From: Rhodanobacter sp.
GTDB lineage: Bacteria > Pseudomonadota > Gammaproteobacteria > Xanthomonadales > Rhodanobacteraceae
Length of the DNA: 64,000 nucleotides
Assembly: GCA_024711345.1 (NCBI GenBank)
Contig: JANJTA010000032.1
Span: 186,001 to 250,000, forward strand
Direction of reading: 5' to 3'
Part shown: in pieces, positions 46,126-54,714 of the stretch
Position numbering within the stretch: position 1 is the stretch's first letter
Layout of the letters: every line of letters begins with the position of its first letter
Notes under the pieces: model-generated
Database searches by the model: none
Seen by the model: only the letters and a program-made list of their open reading frames with translations
Told to the model about the DNA's origin: nothing
Made by a program: the position numbers and the translations under genes

Positions 46126-47517
46126 ATGTTGCAGCTGCCTTCGCGTCTCGTGCCCCGCCTGGCCGGCCTGCTGATGCTGGCCGTCGCCGCCGTCGGCAGC
46201 GTGCCGGCCGGCGGCCATGCGGCCACCCTGCCGGCCGCGGTCGGCGGGCAGCCGCTGCCGTCGCTGGCGCCGATGCTGACGCGGGTGACGCCGGCGGTGG
46301 TGAACATCTCCACCACCACCCGGGTGCAGGTGCGCGACGCGTATTTCGACGACCCGATGGTGCGCCAGTTCTTCGGCCTGCCGGCGACGCCGCGCGAGCG
46401 GGTCGAGCAGAGCCTGGGCTCGGGCGTGATCGTGGATGCGGCGAAGGGCTACGTGCTGACCAACAACCACGTGGTCGGCGGCGCCGACGACATCAGCGTG
46501 ACGCTGCAGGACGGGCGCACGTTCAAGGGCAAGCTGCTCGGCACCGACCCGGCCACCGACGTGGCGGTGGTGCAGATCCCGGCACAGAACCTCAAGGCGC
46601 TGCCGCTGGCCGACTCCTCCGCGCTGCAGGTGGGTGACTACGTGGTGGCGGTGGGCGACCCGTTCGGGCTGGGCCAGACGGTCACCGCCGGCATCGTCTC
46701 GGCGCTGGGCCGCTCGGGGCTGGGCGACTCCGGTTACCAGAACTTCATCCAGACCGACGCCTCGATCAACCCCGGCAACTCCGGCGGCGCACTGGTCAAC
46801 CTGCGCGGCGAGCTGGTCGGCATCAACACCATGATCTTCTCGCCGTCCGGCGGCAACGTCGGCATCGGCTTCGCCATTCCCAGCAACCTCACCAGCGAGG
46901 TGATGGCGCAGCTGCTGGCGCACGGCAAGGTGCAGCGCGGCAGCCTGGGCGTGCAGACCCAGGCGATCACGCCGCGCATCGCCCGCCTGCTGAGCCTGAA
47001 GGACAGCAACGGCGTGGTGGTCACCGGCGTGACCGACGGCTCGGCCGCCGCGCACGCCGGCCTGCAGCCCGGCGACGTGCTGACCTCGCTGAACGGCAAG
47101 CCGCTGCACAACGTGCAGGAGCTGAACAACGCCGAAGGCCTGCTGCCGCTGGGCAGCACGCTGCGCCTGGGCGTGCTGCGCGAGGGCAAGCTGCGCGAGA
47201 TCAACGCCACGCTCACCGCGGAAAAACTGGCCAGCGTCGACGGCGGCCAGCTCGACCCGCGCCTGGCCGGGGTGCGCTTCAGCGAACTCAGCCAGAGCCA
47301 GCGCAACCAGGGCTGGTACGGTGCGGCCGTCGACGCGGTGCAGCCGGGCAGCCGCGCGGCCCGCGCCGGGTTGAACGCCGGCGACGTGGTGATCGGCGTG
47401 GGCGGCCAGCGCATCACCAGCTTGCACATGCTGCGCGGGCTGGCCGGGGTGAAACCGCGCCAGCTGGTGCTGGTGGTCGCCGACGACGACGGCACGCGCT
47501 ACGTGGTGGTGAACTAG
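46126..47517 (+). CDS. DegP/DegQ-type periplasmic serine protease (Do family)
   Basis: 463 residues starting at 46126 with AGGAGG five bases upstream. It has a signal peptide (PRLAGLLMLAVAAVG...HAA) and a trypsin-like domain with triad His in LTNNHVVGG (about 115), Asp in TDVAVVQI (about 145) and Ser in NPGNSGGAL (about 219). Two PDZ domains follow (GSLGVQTQ...GLQPGDVLTSLNGK and GSRAARAGLNAGDVVIGVGG). This periplasmic protease/chaperone degrades misfolded envelope proteins. It is divergent from nrdJa. DegP versus DegQ cannot be settled, though the short Q-linker-free LA loop favours DegQ. Confidence 0.92.
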   Translation: MLQLPSRLVPRLAGLLMLAVAAVGSVPAGGHAATLPAAVGGQPLPSLAPMLTRVTPAVVNISTTTRVQVRDAYFDDPMVRQFFGLPATPRERVEQSLGSGVIVDAAKGYVLTNNHVVGGADDISVTLQDGRTFKGKLLGTDPATDVAVVQIPAQNLKALPLADSSALQVGDYVVAVGDPFGLGQTVTAGIVSALGRSGLGDSGYQNFIQTDASINPGNSGGALVNLRGELVGINTMIFSPSGGNVGIGFAIPSNLTSEVMAQLLAHGKVQRGSLGVQTQAITPRIARLLSLKDSNGVVVTGVTDGSAAAHAGLQPGDVLTSLNGKPLHNVQELNNAEGLLPLGSTLRLGVLREGKLREINATLTAEKLASVDGGQLDPRLAGVRFSELSQSQRNQGWYGAAVDAVQPGSRAARAGLNAGDVVIGVGGQRITSLHMLRGLAGVKPRQLVLVVADDDGTRYVVVN

Positions 47518-47827
47518 CGAAGCGCCGCTTTCCTCGTCGTTCCCGCGAAGCAGGACGTCGATCGATCACGTCTTCTCCGCGCATGCGCGGAACGTTCGCT
47601 GCATCTCCGGGCGACCACCGTTCAGCCCAAAGCGTGGCCGGGATCGCCCACGGGCCGTGTCCCGGCGCACAGCTTGGGCCCGTGCGGCCGTGCGAGGCGG
47701 CGAAAGCGCTTGATGTTCTGCATGCGGGTCGATGAAATATCCACCGCTTCACCCAGTGTGCGCCTGCGAGGCGCCATACTCGCGCCTCTCCACCCACACC
47801 CATCGACCCCCGGGGCTCTCCGCCATC

Positions 47828-49168
47828 ATGTCTGTCCGTCTTGCCCGCCTGTTGTCCGTCGCCCTGATCGGGGCCTGCCTCGCCACTCCCGCGTTCGCCA
47901 AGAGCAAATCCAAGGCGCACCACGCCAGCGCTCCGGCCAAGAGCAGCCTGGTCTGGCGCGGCGACGTCGCCACCGCCAACGGCGTGGTCAACGAGGTGGC
48001 CAAGGCGTGGGAGAAGAGCGGCCACGGACGGATCGAGCTGCAGCCGTTCAACACCGCCTCGGGCATCGACGCGGTGGCCAGCGGCACCGCCGACCTGGCC
48101 GGCAGCGCGCGCGGCAGCGACAACAGCGCGCAGAACGCCAACCTCACCTTCACCCCGGTGGCGTGGGACGCGCTGGTGATCATCACGCAGTCGTCCAACC
48201 CGGTGCGCAACCTCAGCCTGAAGCAGGTGCACGACATCTACTACGGCCGCATCCACAACTGGAGCGAGGTCGGCGGCAACAACGCGCCGATCGACGTGTA
48301 CGCGGTGGCCAGCCCCGGCGACGGCGTGGAATACAGCCTGCGCGAGCTGCTGTTCGGCCGCGGCAACCAGCCGGTGGCGGCGCCGCGGCTGTACGTCAAC
48401 ACGCGCAAGCTGGAGGAAGGCATCGCGCTGAACCCGAACGGCCTGGGCGTGAGCACCCTGGCCAGCATCAGCGGCAACCCGAAGCTCAAGGCGATCCCGA
48501 TCGACGGCAAGCCGGCCACCGCCGCCAACCTCGCCAACGGCAGCTACCCGCTGTTCACTCCGCTGTACCTGGTGACCAACCCGCGCAGCCCGAAGGCCGC
48601 CCAGGCCCAGGCCTTCATCGACTTCATGGGGACCGCGCCGGCCGCGGCGGCGCTGCGCAAGCACGCGGTGCTGCCCTACCAGGACGGCGCGGCGCTGGTC
48701 GCGCTGGACACCTCCCGGCGCAGCCGGATCCTGGCCGAAGTGGGCGCGCGCCCGGTCCGCGGCACGCCGGTGTCGGCGCCGGGCGCCACCTACGCGGCAC
48801 GCGCCGCGATCGCGCCGACCTCGCCCGATACCGTGGCGGCCCGCCAGGCGGTCGAGCGCCGCCGCGCCGAGGCGCAGGACAATGCCCGCCTGAGCCGCAT
48901 CCAGGGCAGCGTGAGCGACGTCACCGTGACCGGCGTGGACCATGCGAGCGGCAGCGCCACCACGCGCGAACAGGCCGCCGGCAAGGAATTCGGCAAGGTC
49001 GACGCGACCGCCAGCCAGGCCCTGACCACCTACAAGGTGGCCAAGGGCGACACGCTGTCGACGATCGCCAAGCGGCACTCGGTCAAGGTCGCCCAGCTGC
49101 GCGAGTGGAACCACCTGAAGAACGACCAGCTCAAGCTCGGCCAGGTGCTGCGCATCCGCGACCGCTAA
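47828..49168 (+). CDS. phosphate-binding-like periplasmic protein fused to a C-terminal LysM domain
   Basis: 446 residues: a signal peptide (LARLLSVALIGACLATPAFA), then a PBP-like domain (about 40-300). PstS-like marks are VVNEVAKAWEKSG, FNTASGIDAVASGTADLAGSAR, QVHDIYYGRIHNWSEVGG and the typical 'LREL..' segment. Then an A/R/T-rich linker and a LysM motif (about 401-444: YKVAKGDTLSTIAKRHSVKVAQLREWN). LysM binds peptidoglycan, so this substrate-binding protein may be wall-anchored. No ABC permease is adjacent. The start at 47828 lacks a clear Shine-Dalgarno sequence. The 310 bases upstream hold only a 14-base palindrome (CCGCGCATGCGCGG) and no gene. Confidence 0.8.
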   Translation: MSVRLARLLSVALIGACLATPAFAKSKSKAHHASAPAKSSLVWRGDVATANGVVNEVAKAWEKSGHGRIELQPFNTASGIDAVASGTADLAGSARGSDNSAQNANLTFTPVAWDALVIITQSSNPVRNLSLKQVHDIYYGRIHNWSEVGGNNAPIDVYAVASPGDGVEYSLRELLFGRGNQPVAAPRLYVNTRKLEEGIALNPNGLGVSTLASISGNPKLKAIPIDGKPATAANLANGSYPLFTPLYLVTNPRSPKAAQAQAFIDFMGTAPAAAALRKHAVLPYQDGAALVALDTSRRSRILAEVGARPVRGTPVSAPGATYAARAAIAPTSPDTVAARQAVERRRAEAQDNARLSRIQGSVSDVTVTGVDHASGSATTREQAAGKEFGKVDATASQALTTYKVAKGDTLSTIAKRHSVKVAQLREWNHLKNDQLKLGQVLRIRDR

Positions 49169-49179
49169 GCCGCGCGGAC

Positions 49180-49890
49180 GTGCCGATCCTCGCGCTGACG
49201 CTCGACCTCGACGACACCTTGTGGCCGGTGCGGCCGGCGCTGGAACGCGCCGACCAGGCGGTGGACGCGTGGCTGTGGCAGCACCACCCCGAGGTCGCCC
49301 GCGCGTGGCCGATCGCGGCGATGCATGCGCTGCGCCTGCGGGTCGCCGCCGAACGACTCGACCTGGCGCACGACTTCACCCGCCAGCGCCAGCTCACCCT
49401 GCAGCAGGCGTTCGCCGCGTGCGGCGTGGACGACGCGCCGGTGGCAGCGCTGTGGGAAATCTACTTCGCCGCGCGCAACCGCGTGGAGCTGTACCCGGAC
49501 AGCCTGCCCGCGCTGCAGCGGATCACCGCGCGCTGGCCGCTGGCCAGCCTGACCAACGGCAACGCCGACCTGCAGCGCATCGGCATCCACGCCCACTTCG
49601 CCCACCACGTCTGCGCGCGCGACAGCGGCGTGGCCAAACCCGACCCGCGCATCTTCCTGGCCGCGGCCGAACGGCTGGGCGTGGCCCCCGGGCAGATCCT
49701 GCACGTCGGCGACGACCCGCTGCTGGACGTCGTCGGCGCGCGCGATGCCGGCCTGCGCACCGCCTGGATCAACCGCGAGCGCCGGCCCTGGCCGGCCCAG
49801 CTGGGCGCGCCGCCGGAACTGGACCTGCGCGACCTGACCGCGCTCGCCGACTGGCTCGACGCGCAGGCGGCTGCGACCAAGGGCCCATAG
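49180..49890 (+). CDS. HAD family hydrolase (YigB-like)
   Basis: 236 residues from GTG at 49180, 11 bases after the preceding stop. Motif I is LTLDLDDTLWPVRPAL, motif II SLTNGNADL, and motif III/IV KPDPRIFLAAAERLG...LHVGDDPLLDVVGARDAG. The helical cap and DLDDTLWP signature are as in YigB/HAD-IA proteins, which can dephosphorylate FMN or the riboflavin precursor; the substrate here is not shown. Cytoplasmic. Confidence 0.83.
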   Translation: MPILALTLDLDDTLWPVRPALERADQAVDAWLWQHHPEVARAWPIAAMHALRLRVAAERLDLAHDFTRQRQLTLQQAFAACGVDDAPVAALWEIYFAARNRVELYPDSLPALQRITARWPLASLTNGNADLQRIGIHAHFAHHVCARDSGVAKPDPRIFLAAAERLGVAPGQILHVGDDPLLDVVGARDAGLRTAWINRERRPWPAQLGAPPELDLRDLTALADWLDAQAAATKGP

Positions 49891-49957
49891 GCAGCTCCGG
49901 ACAATGCGCGCATCATTGGCGATTGACCGTTGCACCGCCGCCTCCGAAGGATTCCGC

Positions 49958-51364
49958 ATGTCCGCCCTGATCGAACGCCAGTCCGGCAACCGCCGCAGCA
50001 TCGCCATCGAGACCACCGACGCCGCGCACTACGCCGCGACGCGTCGGCGGCTCAGCGCGGCGCAGCGGCGCTGGCTCGACGGCAGCGGCTTCGCGGCGCT
50101 GGCGGGCACGCATGCGCTGCTGGCCGACGCCACCGGCAAGCCGGTGCGCGTGCTGGTGGGCGTCGATCCGCGCGAGCCGCTGGCGGCGCTGGCCGCGCTG
50201 CCGTGCAGCCTGCCCGCGGCGGACTACCACCTCGCCGCCGAAGGCGTGCTGGCCGACCCGCTGCAGGCGGCGCTGGGCTGGGCGCTGGGCGCCTACCAGT
50301 TCACCCGCTACCGCCAGCCCAAGCGCGCGCCGGCCCGGCTCGCCGTGCCGGCCGCGCAGCTGCAGGAGCTGGCGCCGCTGGTCGAAGCCACCGCGCTGGT
50401 GCGCGACCTGGTCAACACGCCGACCGAAGACATGGGCCCCGAACAGCTCGGCGACGCCGTGCGCCGGCTCGGCAAGACGCACCAGGCGAAAGTGCGCGAC
50501 TGGGTCGGCGACGAGCTGCTCAAGGCGAACTTCCCCACCATCCACGCGGTCGGCCGCGCCAGCCATCGCGCGCCGCGGCTGGTCGAGCTGAGCTGGGGCC
50601 GCAAGGCGGACCCGAAGCTGGTGATCGTCGGCAAGGGCGTGTGCTTCGACACCGGCGGGCTCGACCTGAAATCGTCCGACGGCATGCGCTGGATGAAGAA
50701 GGACATGGGTGGCGCCGCGCACGCGATCGCGCTGGCCGCTCTGGTGATGCAGGCACAGCTGCCGGTACGCCTCACCCTGCTGATCCCCGCGGTGGAAAAC
50801 GCTGTGGCCGGCAACGCGCTGCGCCCGGGCGAGGTGGTGGTCACCCGTGCCGGCCACTCGGTGGAGATCGACAACACCGACGCCGAGGGCCGCCTGATCC
50901 TGTGCGATGCGCTGGCCTACGGCGCCGAGCAGCAGCCGGACCTGATGCTCGATTTCGCCACCCTCACCGGTGCCGCCCGCGTGGCGCTGGGGCCGGACCT
51001 GCCGGCGCTGTTCGCCAACGACGAGGCCGCGGCTGCCGCACTGCTCGCCGCCGGCCGCGCGGTCGACGACCCGCTGTGGCGGCTGCCGTTGTGGCGGCCG
51101 TACCGCAAGCTGCTGGACTCCTACCTGGCCGACTTCGCCAATGCCGGCGCGTCGCGCCACGCCGGCGCGATCACCGCGGCGCTGTACCTGGAGCGCTTCG
51201 TGCCGGAGGGCACGTCGTGGCTGCACCTGGACACCTACGCCTGGAACGACGCCGACCGTCCCGGCCGCCCGCGCGGCGGCGAGGCGATGGGCCTGCGCGC
51301 GATGTTCGCGTTCCTGCACCAGCGCTACGGCAACATGACTTCCGGCGTTGTCGCGCCGGAGTGA
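49958..51364 (+). CDS. M17 family leucyl aminopeptidase
   Basis: 468 residues from the ATG at 49958 (GAAGGA upstream). The C-terminal M17 catalytic domain contains VGKGVCFDTGGLDLKSSDGMRWMKKDMGGAA (metal and catalytic residues in parts), the hallmark NTDAEGRLILCDAL near 306 and DFATLTGAARVALG. The N-terminal 150 residues are the variable domain. It hydrolyses N-terminal residues of peptides in the cytoplasm with two metal ions. It is followed by a secreted M1 peptidase, so both may handle peptide nutrients or products of the TonB receptor system beyond. Confidence 0.92.
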   Translation: MSALIERQSGNRRSIAIETTDAAHYAATRRRLSAAQRRWLDGSGFAALAGTHALLADATGKPVRVLVGVDPREPLAALAALPCSLPAADYHLAAEGVLADPLQAALGWALGAYQFTRYRQPKRAPARLAVPAAQLQELAPLVEATALVRDLVNTPTEDMGPEQLGDAVRRLGKTHQAKVRDWVGDELLKANFPTIHAVGRASHRAPRLVELSWGRKADPKLVIVGKGVCFDTGGLDLKSSDGMRWMKKDMGGAAHAIALAALVMQAQLPVRLTLLIPAVENAVAGNALRPGEVVVTRAGHSVEIDNTDAEGRLILCDALAYGAEQQPDLMLDFATLTGAARVALGPDLPALFANDEAAAAALLAAGRAVDDPLWRLPLWRPYRKLLDSYLADFANAGASRHAGAITAALYLERFVPEGTSWLHLDTYAWNDADRPGRPRGGEAMGLRAMFAFLHQRYGNMTSGVVAPE

Positions 51365-51404
51365 AAGACGTCATCCTGCGGGTTTCCCTGACCGCAAACC
51401 CGCC

Positions 51405-53147
51405 ATGCCGCTTCGCCTGCACCTGTTCGCCATCAGCGTGGCGCTGGGCCTCGCCGCCTGCACCAGCGTTCCCCTCGCCCGCACCGCGGCACCGGCCCGG
51501 CCGGCGCTGACCGCGCAGACGCTGAGCTCCGGCGGCAGCATGCCGGCCGAACAGGCGCGCGTGCATTTCGACCACGCCGAACTGCACTTCACGGTGCTGC
51601 CCGCCACGCAAAGCATCGACGCCCGCGCCGTCCTGAGCTTCACCGCGAAGTCCGCCACCGACACCCTGCTGCTGGACCTGGACCGCAACCTGCCGATCAG
51701 CGCGATCGAACTGGACGGCCAGCCACTCGCCGCCGACGCCTGGAGCAATCCCGACGGCCGCCTGCGCGTCCGGCTGCCGGCGCCGCTGGCCGCCGGCGGC
51801 AAGGTGCGCGTGGCGATCCGCTACGGCGGCCAACCGCACGTGGCGAAGAAGGCGCCGTGGGACGGCGGCTTCGTGTGGAGCCATACCGCCGACGGCCAAC
51901 CGTGGGTGGCCAGCGCGGTCGAGGGCGAAGGCTGCGACCTGTTCTGGCCGTGCATCGACCAGCCGCAGGGCGAGCCCGACCTGGTCGATACGTACATCAC
52001 CGTGCCGAAGACGCTGGCCGCGCCCGGCAACGGCGTGCTGGTCGGCATCACCGATGCCGGCGACAGCCACACCTACCACTGGCGCGCCAAGCACCCGGAC
52101 ACCTACGCGATCTCGATCAACGTCGGCCCGTTCCAGCTGCTCAAGGGCGACTACGCCAGCCGTTACGGCAACACCATCCCGCTGGAGCTGTGGTACCTGC
52201 CCGAGCATGCGGCTGGCGCGCAGCGGCTGTTCGGCGAGTTCCCGCGCATGCTGGATTTCTTCGAGCAGCAGATCGGCCCGTACCCGTTCGGCGACGAGAA
52301 GATGGGGGTGGTGGAAACCCCGCACCTGGGCATGGAACACCAGACGCTCAATGCCTACGGCAACCGCTACCGCCTGAACGGCTACGGCTACGACAGCCTG
52401 CTGCAGCACGAATTCGCCCACGAGTGGTTCGGCAACCAGCTGACCAACGCCAACTGGGACGACATGTGGCTGCATGAAAGCTTCGGCACCTACATGCAGC
52501 CGCTGTACAGCCAGTACCTCAACGGCGACATGGACTATTTCAGCTGGCTGCACGAGCTGCGCCTGAAGCTGCGCAACCGCCACCCGATCGTCTCCGGCAG
52601 CAGCAGGACCGAGGAGCAGGTCTACGACGAGACGGCCGGCCCGGGCCAGGACATCTACAACAAGGGCGCGCTGATGCTGCACACGCTGCGCCAGCTGATC
52701 GGCGATCAGGCCTTCTTCGACAGCATCCGCCGGCTGGTCTACGGCCGCCCCGACCCGCAGCCGGGCAACTTCCGCCCGCGCTACGCCTCGACCTCCGACT
52801 ACATCGCGATCGTCGACCAGGTCAGCGGCCGCGACCTGCGCTGGTTCTTCGAGGTCTACCTGCGCGACGCCGCGCTGCCGCGGCTGGATGAGCAGCGCGT
52901 GGGCGACACGCTGAAGCTGCGCTGGGTCACCGAGCACGGCAAGCCGTTCCCGATGCCGATCGAGGTGCAGGTGGGCGACGCCGTGCACACCGTGCCCATG
53001 CGCGACGGCAGCGGCCAGCTGCAGGTGCCGGCCGGCAGAGTGCTGATCGTCGACCCGCGCTCGAAGGTGCTGCGCGAGCTGCCGCACGTGGCGGCGTACC
53101 AGCAATGGCTGAAGCAGCAGCGGGCAGCGCCACGCGCGGCGAAATAA
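51405..53147 (+). CDS. M1 family metallopeptidase, lipoprotein
   Basis: 580 residues with a lipoprotein signal (LHLFAISVALGLAACTS; lipobox LAAC). An N-terminal beta-sandwich (about 60-260) precedes the peptidase domain: GMEHQTLNAYG (GxMEN variant), HEFAHEWFGNQL near 335 (zinc HEXXH) and the second glutamate in LHESFGTYMQ, then YNKGALMLHTLR. No ERAP-like C-terminal helical domain is present, so it is a short M1 enzyme. Likely outer-membrane- or periplasm-attached aminopeptidase. Confidence 0.9.
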   Translation: MPLRLHLFAISVALGLAACTSVPLARTAAPARPALTAQTLSSGGSMPAEQARVHFDHAELHFTVLPATQSIDARAVLSFTAKSATDTLLLDLDRNLPISAIELDGQPLAADAWSNPDGRLRVRLPAPLAAGGKVRVAIRYGGQPHVAKKAPWDGGFVWSHTADGQPWVASAVEGEGCDLFWPCIDQPQGEPDLVDTYITVPKTLAAPGNGVLVGITDAGDSHTYHWRAKHPDTYAISINVGPFQLLKGDYASRYGNTIPLELWYLPEHAAGAQRLFGEFPRMLDFFEQQIGPYPFGDEKMGVVETPHLGMEHQTLNAYGNRYRLNGYGYDSLLQHEFAHEWFGNQLTNANWDDMWLHESFGTYMQPLYSQYLNGDMDYFSWLHELRLKLRNRHPIVSGSSRTEEQVYDETAGPGQDIYNKGALMLHTLRQLIGDQAFFDSIRRLVYGRPDPQPGNFRPRYASTSDYIAIVDQVSGRDLRWFFEVYLRDAALPRLDEQRVGDTLKLRWVTEHGKPFPMPIEVQVGDAVHTVPMRDGSGQLQVPAGRVLIVDPRSKVLRELPHVAAYQQWLKQQRAAPRAAK

Positions 53148-53206
53148 TCCGACCGCGGGGCCGCGCGTCCCTATAATCGGCCCACGTCCCGCCACGGATC
53201 CTGCCG

Positions 53207-54526
53207 ATGCAGCCGCCCCTTGCCGTTTCCGCCGCGTGCCGCGAGCAGGCGCTGGCCGCCTGGCAACGCGGCGACACGGCCGCCGCCGAGCAGGCCTTCC
53301 GGCGCCTGCTGGAGCTGCTGCCGGACGATGCCGAAGCGCTGCAGTTCGTGGCCACCTGCGAACTGGGCCGGGGCGATGCCGGGCGCGCGATCGGCCTGCT
53401 GGTGGCGGCACACCGCGCCCAGCCGCAGGACGCCGCCGTGCTGCATCGCCTGGGCGAAGTGCAGATGCTGGCCGGCGCCCACGAGGCGGCGGTCGACAGC
53501 CTGCGCCAGGGCCTGCAGCTCGCGCCGGGCATGTTCGTGGCGCGCCTGCGCCTGGGCGTGGCGCTCGAACAGCTGGGGCGCCGGCACGAGGCCATGCTGA
53601 CCTACCTCGGCGCACTCGACGCCGCGCAGGCGCAGGGCCGCTGGCTCAGCGACGACACCACCGCGCCCGGCCTGCGCGAGGCGGTGAAGCATGCCGCGCG
53701 TTTCGTCGCCGCCGGCCGGCGCGAACTGTTCGACGCGGTCATCGAGCCGCTGCGCCAACGCTATGGTCGCTCCGAGCTGACCCGCGTCGACCAGTGCCTG
53801 ACGATCTACCTGCACGAGCGCGAAGCGGACCTGCCCGACCCGCGCCAACGCCCCACCTTCCTGTATTTCCCCGGCATTCCCAGCCGCACGTTCTATCCGC
53901 GCGAGTGCTTTCCGGAGCATGCGCGGCTGGAGGCGGCCGCCGAGACGATCGGCGAGGAGCTGCGCGGCGTGCTCGCCCAGGACGAGCTGGTGCCGTTCCT
54001 GGGCACCAATGCCAGCGGGGAACTGCTCGATTCGTCCGGTACGCAGGGGCCGGCCTGGGATGCGTTCTTCTTCTACCGGCACGGCCTGCGCGACGACCTG
54101 CACTGCGCCCGCTGCCCGCGCACCAGCGCGATGCTGGACTCGCTGCCGCTGGCGCGGGTGCGCGAGCACGCGCCGGAAACGCTGTACTCGGTGCTGCGCC
54201 CGGGCACGCACATCCTGCCGCACCGCGGCGTCACCAATACGCGCCTGGTCACCCACCTGCCGCTGATCGTGCCGCCGGACTGCGCCCTGCGCGTAGGCGG
54301 CGAGACCCACGTGTGGCAGTACGGCCGCTGCGTCACCTTCGACGACACCTTCGAGCACGAAGCGTGGAACCGCAGCACGCAGACCCGCGTGGTGCTGATC
54401 CTGGACAGCTGGAACCCCGACCTCAGCGAGGCCGAGCGGGCAGCGGTGGCCGACCTGGTCGCCGCCATCGGCGACTTCAACCGCGAAAGCGGTGCGGCGC
54501 CTGCGGCACCGCCCCGCCAGCCCTGA
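53207..54526 (+). CDS. TPR protein with aspartyl/asparaginyl beta-hydroxylase domain
   Basis: 439 residues. Residues about 5-140 are three to four TPR units (AEQAFRRLLELLPDDAEALQFVATCELG; LHRLGEVQMLAGAHEAAVDSLRQGLQLAP in parts). Residues about 190-425 are an Asp/Asn beta-hydroxylase-like Fe(II)/2-oxoglutarate oxygenase. It shows FLYFPGIPSRTFYPRECFP, HILPHRGVTNTRLVTHLPL (iron His), GGETHVWQYGRCVTFDDTFEHEAWN (second His) and RVVLILDSWNP. It has no signal peptide, so it is cytoplasmic. It sits directly upstream of a TonB-dependent receptor and one gene away from a TPR-sulfotransferase. Confidence 0.88.
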   Translation: MQPPLAVSAACREQALAAWQRGDTAAAEQAFRRLLELLPDDAEALQFVATCELGRGDAGRAIGLLVAAHRAQPQDAAVLHRLGEVQMLAGAHEAAVDSLRQGLQLAPGMFVARLRLGVALEQLGRRHEAMLTYLGALDAAQAQGRWLSDDTTAPGLREAVKHAARFVAAGRRELFDAVIEPLRQRYGRSELTRVDQCLTIYLHEREADLPDPRQRPTFLYFPGIPSRTFYPRECFPEHARLEAAAETIGEELRGVLAQDELVPFLGTNASGELLDSSGTQGPAWDAFFFYRHGLRDDLHCARCPRTSAMLDSLPLARVREHAPETLYSVLRPGTHILPHRGVTNTRLVTHLPLIVPPDCALRVGGETHVWQYGRCVTFDDTFEHEAWNRSTQTRVVLILDSWNPDLSEAERAAVADLVAAIGDFNRESGAAPAAPPRQP

Positions 54527-54714
54527 GCGCGGACGGACCGACCGCCAACCGCACCCACGGCGGTGGTGCGCGGGGCCATGACTGGGAGTAGTCTCTGGCC
54601 GGCTGGGCGCCGCGGGCGGTTGTCGTGGCGTGTTCCAGTGTGTGCCCGGGAGGGGACGCGACAGATTCGAAGGCTGGGAACGCACCACATAACAACATCC
54701 AACGGGGAGACCAA

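Noticed and set aside
47518..47827. Possible decayed palindromic repeat (CGTCGTTCCCGCGAAGCAGGACG) and a 14-base palindrome after the DegP/Q-type gene.
   Set aside because: Too degraded to assign to a repeat family; no terminator or gene is convincing in this gap.
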